This document shows, piece by piece, positions 29,835-37,326 of a stretch of 64,000 nt of DNA (the first letter of the stretch is position 1; each line of letters opens with the position of its first letter). Position numbers and translations under genes: made by a program. The notes beneath the pieces are model-generated. The model was given only the letters and a program-made list of their open reading frames with translations, did not search any database and had not been told where the DNA came from. The stretch is from Lentzea albidocapillata (GTDB taxonomy: Bacteria > Actinomycetota > Actinomycetes > Mycobacteriales > Pseudonocardiaceae): NCBI RefSeq assembly GCF_000719115.1, contig NZ_JOEA01000013.1, positions 283,927-347,926 of the forward strand, read 5' to 3'.

Positions 29835-30698
29835 CTAGACACCCATCGGATGCCAGACCGTCTTCGTCTCCAGGTACGCGCGCAGGCGGGACATGTCCGG
29901 CGTGACCGCGAAGTCCTCGTTCTGCTTGTTGCGCAGCACGCGCTTCACGGTGCCCGCCGCCGACCGCTCCAGGTCCGCGCGGATCGACTCCGGCGCCCCG
30001 GTCAGGTCCAGCGCGTTCACGTCGCCGTGCGAGGCGAGCCACGGGGCGATCTCCGCCGTGCGGCCGGTGATGATGTTGACCACGCCGCCGGGGACGTCAC
30101 TCGTGGCCAGCACCTCGGACAGCGTGATGGCGGGGAGCGGGCGGTCCTGCGAGGTGATGACCACGCACGTGTTGCCGGAGGCGATCACCGGTGCGATCAC
30201 CGAGATCAGGCCCAGCAACGACGACTGCTGCGGGGCCAGCACGGCGACCACGCCCGTCGGTTCCGGGGTGGAGAACGAGAAGTACGGGCCCGCCACCGGG
30301 TTCGAGGAACCCAGCACGGCCGCGATCTTGTCGGTCCAGCCCGCGTACCAGACCCAGCGGTCGATGGCGGTGTCCACGAGGGACTGCGCCTTCTTCGCCG
30401 GGACGCCCTCCGAGGTGGCGACCTCGGCGATGAACTGCTCGCGGCGGCCTTCCAGCACCTCGGCCACCCGGTACAGGACCTGGCCCCGGTTGTAGGCCGT
30501 GGTGCCGGACCAGCCCGCGAAAGCCTTGCGGGCGGCGGAGACCGCGTCCCGGGCGTCCTTGCGGGAGCCCTGGGCGGCGTTCGCGAGGAACGTGCCCTTC
30601 GCGTCCGTCACCGGGTAGCTGCGGCCCGACTCGGAGCGCGGGAACTTGCCGCCGATGTAGAGCTTGTAGGTCTTCGCGACCGTGATGCGATCAGACAT
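29835..30698 (-). CDS. Non-catalytic, half-length ALDH-like protein
   Basis: A 287-residue aldehyde-dehydrogenase-fold protein, compared with about 480 for normal ALDHs. It keeps the N-terminal region (KLYIGGKFPRSESGRSYPV) and the cofactor domain (GVVAVLAPQQSSLLGLISV, VPGGVVNIITG), then jumps to an ALDH-like C-terminal end (LRAYLETKTVWHPMGV). The catalytic domain with the Cys nucleophile and the conserved Glu is absent. It starts with ATG at 30698, overlaps the full ALDH gene by 8 bases and comes after deoC and ALDH in transcription order. This resembles the catalytic-plus-pseudo domain order of ALDH16 proteins split into two genes. Confidence 0.8.
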   Translation of the reverse strand: MSDRITVAKTYKLYIGGKFPRSESGRSYPVTDAKGTFLANAAQGSRKDARDAVSAARKAFAGWSGTTAYNRGQVLYRVAEVLEGRREQFIAEVATSEGVPAKKAQSLVDTAIDRWVWYAGWTDKIAAVLGSSNPVAGPYFSFSTPEPTGVVAVLAPQQSSLLGLISVIAPVIASGNTCVVITSQDRPLPAITLSEVLATSDVPGGVVNIITGRTAEIAPWLASHGDVNALDLTGAPESIRADLERSAAGTVKRVLRNKQNEDFAVTPDMSRLRAYLETKTVWHPMGV

Positions 30699-32118
30699 CG
30701 AGGTAGGCCTCCAGACCGGTGCGGCCGCCCTCACGGCCGAAGCCCGACTCCTGGTATCCGCCGAACGGGGCGGTCGGGTCGAAGCGGTTGAACGTGTTGG
30801 ACCAGACGACGCCGGCGCGCAGGCGTTGTGCCATCCAGAGAATGCGCGAGCCCTTGTCGGTCCAGACACCGGCGGACAGGCCGTACGGCGTGTTGTTCGC
30901 CTTGGCCACGGCCTCTTCCGGCGTGCGGAAGGTCAGGACGGACAGGACCGGGCCGAAGATCTCCTCGCGGGCGATGCGCATCGCCTGCGACACCCCGGAG
31001 AAGACGGTCGGGGCGAAGAAGAAACCCTTGTCCGGCAACGGGCACGAGGACGTCCAGCGGGTCGCGCCCTCGGCCTCGCCCGACTCGGTCAGCTCCTTGA
31101 TCTTGGTGAGCTGCTCGCGGGAGTTGATCGCGCCGACGTCGGTGTTCTTGTCCAGCGGGTCGCCGACCCGGAGCGTGCTGACGCGTGCGTGCAGCTTCTC
31201 GATCAGCTCGTCGGCGATGGACTCCTGGACCAGCAGCCGGGATCCGGCGCAGCAGACGTGGCCCTGGTTGAAGAAGATGCCGTTGACGATGCCCTCGACG
31301 GCCTGGTCGAGCGGCGCGTCGTCGAACACGATGTTCGCCGCCTTGCCGCCCAGTTCCAGCGTGAGCTTCTTCGACGTGCCCGCGAGCTGGCCCTGGATGA
31401 CCTTGCCGACGTCGGTCGAGCCGGTGAAGGCGACCTTGTTGACGTCCGCGTGCCCGACCAGCGCGGCACCGACGTCACCGGCACCGGGGATGATGTTGAC
31501 GACACCCGGCGGCAGGTCGCACTGCTGGATGATGTCCGCGAGCACCAGCGCGGTCAGCGGGGTGGTCTCGGCGGGCTTGAGCACGACCGTGTTGCCGCAC
31601 GCCAGCGCCGGCGCGATCTTCCACGCGGCCATCAGCAGCGGGAAGTTCCACGGGATCACCTGGCCCGCGACGCCCAGCGGCTTCGGGTCCGGGCCGTAGC
31701 CCGCGTAGCCGAGCTTGTCCGCCCAGCCGGCGTGGTAGAAGAAGTGCGAGGCCGCCGTCGGGACGTCGACGTCGCGCGACTCCTTGATCGGCTTGCCGTT
31801 GTCGAGCGACTCCAGCACCGCGAGCTCACGGCCGCGTTCCTGGATCTGCCGCGCGATCCGGTAGATGTACTTGGCCCGCTCGGATCCGGGCATCTTCGAC
31901 CACACGCGGTCGTAGGCCCTGCGCGCGGCCTTGACCGCGGTGTCCACATCGGACTCGCTCGCCGTCGAGACCTCCGCGAGCACCTCCTCGGTGGCGGGGT
32001 TGATGGTCTTGAGCGGCTCGCCGGAGCCCTCGACGAACTTGCCGTCGACGAACATCCGGTAGTTCGGCTTGAGGTTCGCGATGTCCCGCGACTCGGGCGC
32101 GGGTGCGTATTCCCACAT
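30691..32118 (-). CDS. Aldehyde dehydrogenase
   Basis: A 475-residue NAD(P)-dependent aldehyde dehydrogenase with intact catalytic residues: VIPWNFPLLMAAWKIAPAL, GSTDVGK, LELGGKAANIVF (Glu) and NQGHVCCAGSR (nucleophilic Cys). The length is normal. It starts with ATG four bases after the deoC stop and overlaps the short ALDH-like gene. Since DeoC releases acetaldehyde from deoxyribose-5-phosphate, oxidation of acetaldehyde to acetate is the most likely role; this is inferred from context. Activity may depend on the adjacent non-catalytic paralogue. Confidence 0.95.
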   Translation of the reverse strand: MWEYAPAPESRDIANLKPNYRMFVDGKFVEGSGEPLKTINPATEEVLAEVSTASESDVDTAVKAARRAYDRVWSKMPGSERAKYIYRIARQIQERGRELAVLESLDNGKPIKESRDVDVPTAASHFFYHAGWADKLGYAGYGPDPKPLGVAGQVIPWNFPLLMAAWKIAPALACGNTVVLKPAETTPLTALVLADIIQQCDLPPGVVNIIPGAGDVGAALVGHADVNKVAFTGSTDVGKVIQGQLAGTSKKLTLELGGKAANIVFDDAPLDQAVEGIVNGIFFNQGHVCCAGSRLLVQESIADELIEKLHARVSTLRVGDPLDKNTDVGAINSREQLTKIKELTESGEAEGATRWTSSCPLPDKGFFFAPTVFSGVSQAMRIAREEIFGPVLSVLTFRTPEEAVAKANNTPYGLSAGVWTDKGSRILWMAQRLRAGVVWSNTFNRFDPTAPFGGYQESGFGREGGRTGLEAYLDV

Positions 32119-32122
32119 GTCT

Positions 32123-33079
32123 TCAGTCCACCGTCACGTAGTCCGGGCCGCTGTAGTGGCCGTCCAACTGGGTCCGACGCTGCATGAGCAGGTCGTTGAG
32201 CAACGTCGACGCGCCGAACCGGAAGAGGTTCGGGTCGAGCCACTCCGGACCGGCCACCTCGTGCACGGCCACCAGGTACTTGATCGCGTCCTTGGTCGTG
32301 CGGATGCCACCCGCGGGCTTCACCCCGCGCAGCTCACCGGTCTGGTCCTTCCAGTCCCGCACGGCCTGCAGCATCACGTGCGTCACCGGCAGCGTCGCGG
32401 CGGGCTGCACCTTGCCGGTCGACGTCTTGATGAAGTCACCACCGGCCAGCAGCGCGAGCCACGACGCGCGGCGCACGTTGTCGTACGTCACGAGCTCGCC
32501 GGTCTCCAGGATGACCTTGAGGTGCGCGTCCCCGCACGCCTCCTTGATCTTGACGATCTCCTCGAACACCTGCCCGTACCGGCCGCTCAGGAACGCGCCG
32601 CGGTCGATCACCATGTCGACCTCGGCCGCGCCCTGCTCGACGGCGAACCGGGTGTCGGCCAGCTTGATGTCCATCGTGCTGCGGCCACTGGGGAACGCGG
32701 TCGCGACGCTGGCGACGTTGATGCCGGTGCCCACCAGGTCGTCGGCCGCCGTCTTCACCATGTCCGGGTAGACGCAGACAGCCGCGACCTTCGGCACGTC
32801 GGGCCGCTCGGGGTCGGGCCTGCGGGCCTTCGCGGCGAGGCTGCGCACCTTGCCGTGCGTGTCCGCGCCTTCGAGCGTGGTGAGGTCGACCATGCTGATC
32901 GCCAGGTCGATGGCGTACAGCTTGGAGGCCTTCTTGATGCTCCGCGTGCCGAGGCCCGCGGCTCGTTGCTCGACGCCGACCTGGTCGACGCCGGGGAGCC
33001 CGTGCAGGAAACGCCGCAGCGACGATTCGTCGCGCACGGCGTCAGCCAGGGCCGACGGCAGTGTCGTTGGAGCAGCCAT
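32123..33079 (-). CDS. deoC: Deoxyribose-phosphate aldolase
   Basis: A 318-residue class I aldolase that cleaves 2-deoxyribose-5-phosphate to acetaldehyde and glyceraldehyde-3-phosphate. The Schiff-base Lys is in DFIKTSTGKVQP and the second key Lys in GVKPAGGIRTT; the motif VDMVIDRGAFLSG also fits. It belongs to the longer DeoC type, with about 60 extra N-terminal residues compared with E. coli DeoC's 259. ATG at 33079 is preceded by TAGACT exactly seven bases upstream, a leaderless promoter. It leads an operon with two ALDH genes and completes the deoxynucleoside pathway begun by deoA in this window. Confidence 0.96.
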   Translation of the reverse strand: MAAPTTLPSALADAVRDESSLRRFLHGLPGVDQVGVEQRAAGLGTRSIKKASKLYAIDLAISMVDLTTLEGADTHGKVRSLAAKARRPDPERPDVPKVAAVCVYPDMVKTAADDLVGTGINVASVATAFPSGRSTMDIKLADTRFAVEQGAAEVDMVIDRGAFLSGRYGQVFEEIVKIKEACGDAHLKVILETGELVTYDNVRRASWLALLAGGDFIKTSTGKVQPAATLPVTHVMLQAVRDWKDQTGELRGVKPAGGIRTTKDAIKYLVAVHEVAGPEWLDPNLFRFGASTLLNDLLMQRRTQLDGHYSGPDYVTVD

Positions 33080-33328
33080 GACCGCGAGTCTAAGCGGAAT
33101 GGGACGCCCGTCCTAAGTGACGACGTTCGCCCAGCTCAGAGGGCAGGAGAGGCCGCCCTGACGGTCTGTTCGCCGCTCCTGCCGACGAGGACGATCGCGC
33201 CCAGGCGACCCAGTTCCTCGGAGTGCTCGGCGAACGCGTCGCGGGGCCGCCGCAGGCGCCCCGGCGCTCGCTTGGGCAACGCCCTGCCTGTACTGCCTAC
33301 TCGTTCAAAACACAGTTCAAAACACAGC
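33080..33328. other. Intergenic segment with 12-bp tandem repeat
   Basis: About 250 bases without a supported gene. GTTCAAAACACA occurs twice in direct tandem (33303-33314 and 33315-33326) just beyond the DUF1707 stop. A 47-codon minus-strand frame beginning with TTG (MPKRAPGRLRRP...) ends at about 33137 but has no clear ribosome-binding site and no recognised family, so I do not call it. Confidence 0.4.
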
Positions 33329-33973
33329 TCACTCCAGCAACTCGCGCAGGATGCCCTTCTTCTTTTTCTTGGGGCCCTTCACCTCCACGGCGCCCATGAT
33401 CGCCAGTCCGGTGATCCGCACGGTCGGCGCGCCTGGGATGTGGCGGCGGCTCGGCAGCTGCTCCTCGAACGCGCCCATGAACCCGAACCCGTCGACCTTG
33501 ACGTTGATGTCGTCGGGCACCCGGATCTCCACGCCGCCCCAGAACGCGAAGCAGCTGATCGTCACCTCGGCCTCGGCGAAGTTGGCGTGGGTCAGGTCGA
33601 TCTCGATGCCGCCCATGATCGCGACGGCGTTGTGCATGCGCGGGACGACCCAGCCGCCCTTGCGGTTGACGCCCGACCAGAACGCCACCGACACCGCGCT
33701 GCCCGGCTGGCCGCCGATGCGGTCGCTCACCGCCGGCTGGTACTGCGGCACGGCGGGGGTCTGCGGCAGCCCGCTCAGCACCAGGTCCGCGGTGATGGGG
33801 ACGAGTTCGCCGTACGTCTTCGCCGCGTAGACCGCCCCGAGCCGCTCGTCCAGTTCATGGATGTCGAGGCGGCCTTCGGCGGTCGCCTTGTGCAGCACCT
33901 GCGCGATCCGTTCCCGGTCCGCGTCCGAGGCGCGCAGGTGACTCTGGTCAGCCGGTACCAGCTCGTCGCTCAC
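33329..33973 (-). CDS. DUF1707 domain protein with LiaF-like C-terminus
   Basis: A 214-residue protein with an N-terminal DUF1707 (SHOCT-like) segment, RASDADRERIAQVLHKATAE then GRLDIHELDERLGAVYAAKT, and a C-terminal beta-rich LiaF/DUF2154-like region with repeated IMGG/WGGVEI motifs, ending in a Lys-rich tail (GPKKKKKG). These proteins are common in actinobacteria and thought to be envelope-related, but no activity is established. GTG at 33973 is preceded by TAGACT seven bases upstream, a leaderless promoter like that of deoC. No membrane helix is visible. Confidence 0.85.
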   Translation of the reverse strand: MSDELVPADQSHLRASDADRERIAQVLHKATAEGRLDIHELDERLGAVYAAKTYGELVPITADLVLSGLPQTPAVPQYQPAVSDRIGGQPGSAVSVAFWSGVNRKGGWVVPRMHNAVAIMGGIEIDLTHANFAEAEVTISCFAFWGGVEIRVPDDINVKVDGFGFMGAFEEQLPSRRHIPGAPTVRITGLAIMGAVEVKGPKKKKKGILRELLE

Positions 33974-33992
33974 CCGATCGAGTCTAAAGCTC

Positions 33993-34190
33993 TCACTTGC
34001 GGTTCGGTGCGTACTTGACGGTGATCGCGAAAGCGATCAAGAGGAGTGCGGCGAGTGCCGCCGCGAGTGCGGGGCTGTAGCCCCACGCCAGCGGGAGCAC
34101 ACCGATCAACACAGCGAGTGACCCCGAAACACCCAGGATGACCAGCGGGGATTCACACAACTGCTGGACGGGCTTCTGTTCGATCGTCAC
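33993..34190 (-). CDS. Small two-helix membrane protein
   Basis: A 65-residue protein with a short polar start (MTIEQKPVQQLCE), two hydrophobic helices (PLVILGVSGSLAVLIGVLPL and ALAAALAALLLIAFAITV) and a basic end (KYAPNRK). GTG at 34190 is preceded by GGAGGT at seven bases. It lies 19 bases upstream of the DUF1707 gene on the same strand. The function is unknown. Confidence 0.65.
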   Translation of the reverse strand: MTIEQKPVQQLCESPLVILGVSGSLAVLIGVLPLAWGYSPALAAALAALLLIAFAITVKYAPNRK

Positions 34191-34302
34191 CGTTCGTACC
34201 TCCGCGTCTCAACTGGCTATGAGACTCTTCGGAGTCGCTATGTCGATTCTTTACTCCCGGATCGGGTTGTGCGGCCCCCTGATCAGGTGGTCGTCGGAAG
34301 CC

Positions 34303-34737
34303 TCAACTCGAGTAGATACCCAGGTGATCGATGAGTTGGCGTGCGGCGTCGGCCAGCGAATTCGCTGTGGTGATCGCGGCTCGGCTTTCCGACGCTTCGA
34401 CTTGCTCGCCGGGAAACGCGGGGTACTCCAGTTCGTTCCGCCGCCGTCGCAACGTGCCGAGTTGGGCAAAGGGGCCGCCGAACTGTTCGCGCGTCGCGTC
34501 CGACACCGCCAGATGTCCGCCGGCCTGTGTCGGCCGGAGCCCTTGCTGGGCAAGGAGAGCGGTACCGACGAACCGGGCCGCGTCAGAGGCGAGGATGAAG
34601 GCGGATTCAGGGTCGTCGTCGGCGATCTGCTTAGCCGTGTCGAGTCGGCGTTGTGCTTGGCGCAGCCACGGTTCCGCGACCGCTGCGGCACCGCTGATGC
34701 GTTCGAGTTGACGCTTCGCCAGCAGCGCGTCGATCAT
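34303..34737 (-). CDS. HEPN-domain protein (toxin partner of MNT)
   Basis: A 144-residue helical HEPN protein: LAKRQLERISGAAAV, then RRLDTAKQIADDDPESAFIL and ASDAARFVGTALLAQQGL, which is the usual HEPN helix pattern. The position of the catalytic R-x4-6-H RNase motif reads RRRRNELEYPAF, with no His, as in SAV_6107-like HEPN proteins, so RNase activity is doubtful. It lies 28 bases downstream of an HTH-nucleotidyltransferase gene on the same strand. The pair has the layout of MNT/HEPN toxin-antitoxin systems, where the MNT partner modifies or restrains HEPN. ATG at 34737 is chosen over a longer frame. Confidence 0.78.
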   Translation of the reverse strand: MIDALLAKRQLERISGAAAVAEPWLRQAQRRLDTAKQIADDDPESAFILASDAARFVGTALLAQQGLRPTQAGGHLAVSDATREQFGGPFAQLGTLRRRRNELEYPAFPGEQVEASESRAAITTANSLADAARQLIDHLGIYSS

Positions 34738-34765
34738 GGCAGCGCCTCTTGGCCACTTGGAATGC

Positions 34766-35377
34766 TCACGCCTGGATTTCGGCTGCACCCAAAGGAATCT
34801 TGACCACCGGTCGGGTGGAGATCTCCTGCAGCAATGCATCGTCCTGCGATCGGGTGGCCCAACGCCGAGCGCTCACGACTGTCGGGTTGACCGCCTTCGC
34901 GAGACGCTTCTCCGCACGATCGGCGGCGGCGTACACGTCCGCCCGATCGACTGGATCTTCGATCGACTCCACCACCATCACGTCGATGTCGTGCGGCTCG
35001 GGGCCTGGTTCGCCGTGCAGCCGTGCCGCCCACGAGCCGTAGATCAGGAGCTCGGCCACGCCGCGTAGCTCTCCGAACTCCTCGGTGACGATCTGCTGTG
35101 GGCCGAACGCCAGCTCGACCAGCCTGGTCAGGGGTTCGACGAGTGCGCTCGTGCCCGCCCGGACCAGCCTCGTCCTGCCCACCTGGCGCGACGCGAGGAT
35201 CCCCGCCTGCTGCAGGCGTTCGACCTCGTTGTGGACACCACTGAGCGAGCCGCCGGCCCGTCTTGCGAGGTCGGTGAGCGAGAGTTCCTGGTCAGGGTTG
35301 AGCAGGAGGGCCGCGAGGATGCCTGCCTGCAGCTTGGACCGCAGGACGGGAAGCAGCGCGGGTGCGTTACTTCGCAT
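34766..35377 (-). CDS. HTH-nucleotidyltransferase (MNT) antitoxin-like protein
   Basis: A 203-residue protein with an N-terminal winged helix (LSLTDLARRAGGSLSGVHNE, ERLQQAGILASRQVGRTRLV) fused to a minimal nucleotidyltransferase domain with GSWAARLHG and the metal-binding pair DIDVMVV. The HTH makes it able to regulate its own operon, and the MNT domain fits an AMP-transferring antitoxin for the HEPN partner just downstream. ATG at 35377 lies inside a 36-bp palindrome and six bases after TATCTT, so the message is probably leaderless and its promoter covered by the operator. Gene order is antitoxin then toxin. Confidence 0.82.
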   Translation of the reverse strand: MRSNAPALLPVLRSKLQAGILAALLLNPDQELSLTDLARRAGGSLSGVHNEVERLQQAGILASRQVGRTRLVRAGTSALVEPLTRLVELAFGPQQIVTEEFGELRGVAELLIYGSWAARLHGEPGPEPHDIDVMVVESIEDPVDRADVYAAADRAEKRLAKAVNPTVVSARRWATRSQDDALLQEISTRPVVKIPLGAAEIQA

Positions 35378-35406
35378 AAACTGAAGATATCTTCGGTTTA
35401 TGCGAA
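35371..35406. promoter_or_regulatory. 36-bp palindromic operator of the MNT/HEPN module
   Basis: Bases 35371-35388 pair with 35389-35406 across their whole length with one mismatched pair. The left half ends in the ATG of the MNT gene (minus strand), and the minus-strand box TATCTT lies in its centre, six bases before that ATG. A dimer or tetramer of the HTH-MNT protein bound here would shut off its own promoter. Confidence 0.75.
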
Positions 35407-35456
35407 ACGTCAAGTGGCCTCCGGTGCGATCTCGACACTCTCTGCTCGCCGTTGCT

Positions 35457-36449
35457 CTACGGAGTCGGCCGGCGCAGCGGCAGACCGGCCGCCCGGTAGA
35501 TCGAGTCGATCACCGTCATGTTCTTCACCGCGTCGTCCGCGGTCGTCGGGAACGGCTTGCCGTGCAGCACGGCGTCGGTGAACGCGTCGAGCTGGTAGGC
35601 GTACGTCGCGCGCTTGCCGAACGTCTCCGACGACCTCTTGTCCTTGAGCTTCAACGACAACCGGTGCACCGTCTGCGGCCCGAGGGGGTTGAGGACGGTC
35701 AGCGTGCCGTTCTCACCGATCGCCTTCATCGACAGCTTGAGCACCGTCGACGACCAGAGCGACGCGTGCACGGAACCCGTGTGGCCGGAGGGGAAACGCA
35801 GGGAGGCACGCATCGCGCGGTCGATGGAAGGCCCGCGCAGCAACGCTTTCGCCGACCGCACCTCGGGTTCTTCGCCGCCCAGCAGTCGTGCCATGTGCAC
35901 GGCGTAGCAGCCGGCGTCCATCATCGCGCCGCCCGCGAGCGAATAGTCGTAACGGATGTTGGAGAACATCGGCAGCGGGAAGCAGACCGAAGCCTCGACG
36001 TGGCGCAACGGGCCGAGCACGCCGGACCGCATGATCTCGGCGACGCGGAGCGCCAGTGGGTGGTAGCGGTAGTGGAACGCCTCCATCACCACCAGGCCGG
36101 ACGCGTCGGCGGCCTTGGCCACGGACGCGGCTTCGTCGGCGTTCGCGGTGAACGGCTTCTCGCACAGCACGTGCTTGCCGGCCTCGAGCGCGGCCAGCGT
36201 CCACTTGCCGTGCAGGCTGTTGGGCAGCGGGTTGTAGACGGCGTCGACTGCCGGGTCCGCCAGGAGGTCCTCGTACGAGCCGTGCACGCGGGCGATGCCG
36301 TGCTTGTCGGCGAACGCTTTGGCTTTGGCGGCCGAGCGCGCGGCGACCGCCACGACCTCGGCGACCGTCGAAGAGCGGGCCGGGCGGATGACAGCGGACG
36401 GCGTGATCATGGCCGCGCCGAGCACTCCGATGCGCACGTGGTCTGTCAC
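35457..36449 (-). CDS. Gfo/Idh/MocA-family oxidoreductase
   Basis: A 330-residue NAD(P)-dependent sugar or polyol dehydrogenase. The Rossmann start is VRIGVLGAAMITPSA, and the family signature EKPFTANADEA with the catalytic Lys follows at about residue 95. The segment GGAMMDAGCYAVHMARLLGG matches the conserved Asp/His region of this family. The substrate cannot be predicted. GTG at 36449 is preceded by TAGGGT seven bases upstream (leaderless). A 17-base near-palindrome (36472-36488) lies over the expected -35 region. It is divergent from upp. Confidence 0.9.
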   Translation of the reverse strand: MTDHVRIGVLGAAMITPSAVIRPARSSTVAEVVAVAARSAAKAKAFADKHGIARVHGSYEDLLADPAVDAVYNPLPNSLHGKWTLAALEAGKHVLCEKPFTANADEAASVAKAADASGLVVMEAFHYRYHPLALRVAEIMRSGVLGPLRHVEASVCFPLPMFSNIRYDYSLAGGAMMDAGCYAVHMARLLGGEEPEVRSAKALLRGPSIDRAMRASLRFPSGHTGSVHASLWSSTVLKLSMKAIGENGTLTVLNPLGPQTVHRLSLKLKDKRSSETFGKRATYAYQLDAFTDAVLHGKPFPTTADDAVKNMTVIDSIYRAAGLPLRRPTP

Positions 36450-36471
36450 GTGGTCGACCCTACACCCATCT

Positions 36472-36488
36472 AGTTAACGGCGTTTACT
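36472..36488. promoter_or_regulatory. Near-palindromic operator candidate upstream of the Gfo/Idh gene
   Basis: AGTTAAC-GGC-GTTTACT, an inverted repeat with one mismatch, lies between the divergent Gfo/Idh/MocA and upp genes, overlapping the expected -35 region of the former. The binding protein is unknown. Confidence 0.35.
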
Positions 36489-36588
36489 CCATCAGGTCGG
36501 TCTCTGTTGACCACCTGGTGCACGGTCCACTCAGGACAGGCGGGAACGGTTCGCCCCAAGCTCCTCCCCAGCGGTTACGGTGTCGAGC

Positions 36589-37212
36589 ATGGACGTCCTG
36601 GTCGTCGATCATCCACTCGCCAAGGCGAGACTCACAACGATGCGTGACGCGCGCACGGACAATGCCGCATTCCGTGCCGCGCTGCAGGAACTGACCGTGA
36701 TGCTGGTCTACGAAGCGATGCGCGAGGCGCCGCTGAAGGAAGACCGCACGCACACCCCGGTAGCTCGTACCACCGGCTACAAGCTCGCGAACCCGCCGCT
36801 GCTCGTCCCCGTGCTGCGGGCCGGGCTGGGCATGGCCGACCAGGCGCAGAAGCTGATCCCGGACGCCCAGATGGGGTTCGTGGGCCTGGCACGCGACGAG
36901 GAGACGTTGCTGCCGACGCCGTACATGGAGTCGTTGCCGGAGAACCTCGCCGGACGCCCTGTGTTCGTGCTCGACCCGATGCTCGCCACGGGCGGTTCGA
37001 TGGAGTACACGATCCGCCTGCTGACCCAGCGCGGCGCGACCGACGTGACGGCGATCTGCGTGCTCGCGGCGCCCGAGGGGATCAACCACCTCGAGGACTC
37101 GACGCTCCCGTGCCGCCTCGTCACGGCCTCGGTCGACGAGCGGTTGAACGACTCCGGCTTCATCGTGCCCGGCCTGGGCGACGCCGGTGACCGTCTGTAC
37201 GGGGCGGTTTAG
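36589..37212 (+). CDS. upp: Uracil phosphoribosyltransferase
   Basis: A 207-residue enzyme that joins uracil and PRPP to give UMP, recapturing the base released by pyrimidine phosphorolysis. Family motifs are intact: [13 protein letters not shown], the PRPP loop [14 protein letters not shown] and [20 protein letters not shown] at the C-terminus. ATG at 36589 is chosen over an in-frame GTG nine bases earlier because it gives the usual length and lies seven bases after TACGGT, a leaderless promoter. It connects functionally with cdd and deoA in this window. Confidence 0.97.
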   Translation: MDVLVVDHPLAKARLTTMRDARTDNAAFRAALQELTVMLVYEAMREAPLKEDRTHTPVARTTGYKLANPPLLVPVLRAGLGMADQAQKLIPDAQMGFVGLARDEETLLPTPYMESLPENLAGRPVFVLDPMLATGGSMEYTIRLLTQRGATDVTAICVLAAPEGINHLEDSTLPCRLVTASVDERLNDSGFIVPGLGDAGDRLYGAV

Positions 37213-37236
37213 GACATACCTCCGATCGGACGTAGC

Positions 37237-37252
37237 AGTGGTCTAGACCTCA
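37237..37252. promoter_or_regulatory. DasR-responsive element (dre)-like operator
   Basis: AGTGGTCTAGACCTCA matches the DasR consensus A(C/G)TGGTCTAGACCA(C/G)T at 14 of 16 positions. It sits 75 bases before the GH18 chitinase start and just upstream of a TATCGT box (37257-37262). DasR represses chitin and GlcNAc genes in characterised actinobacteria until glucosamine-6-phosphate accumulates; use of this site here is inferred. Confidence 0.7.
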
Positions 37253-37326
37253 GGCCTATCGTGCTGTGGACCACACTCGCCGCTGCTCGCCAGAAATTGG
37301 CACCGTGACTTAGGAGGCTCATTTTT

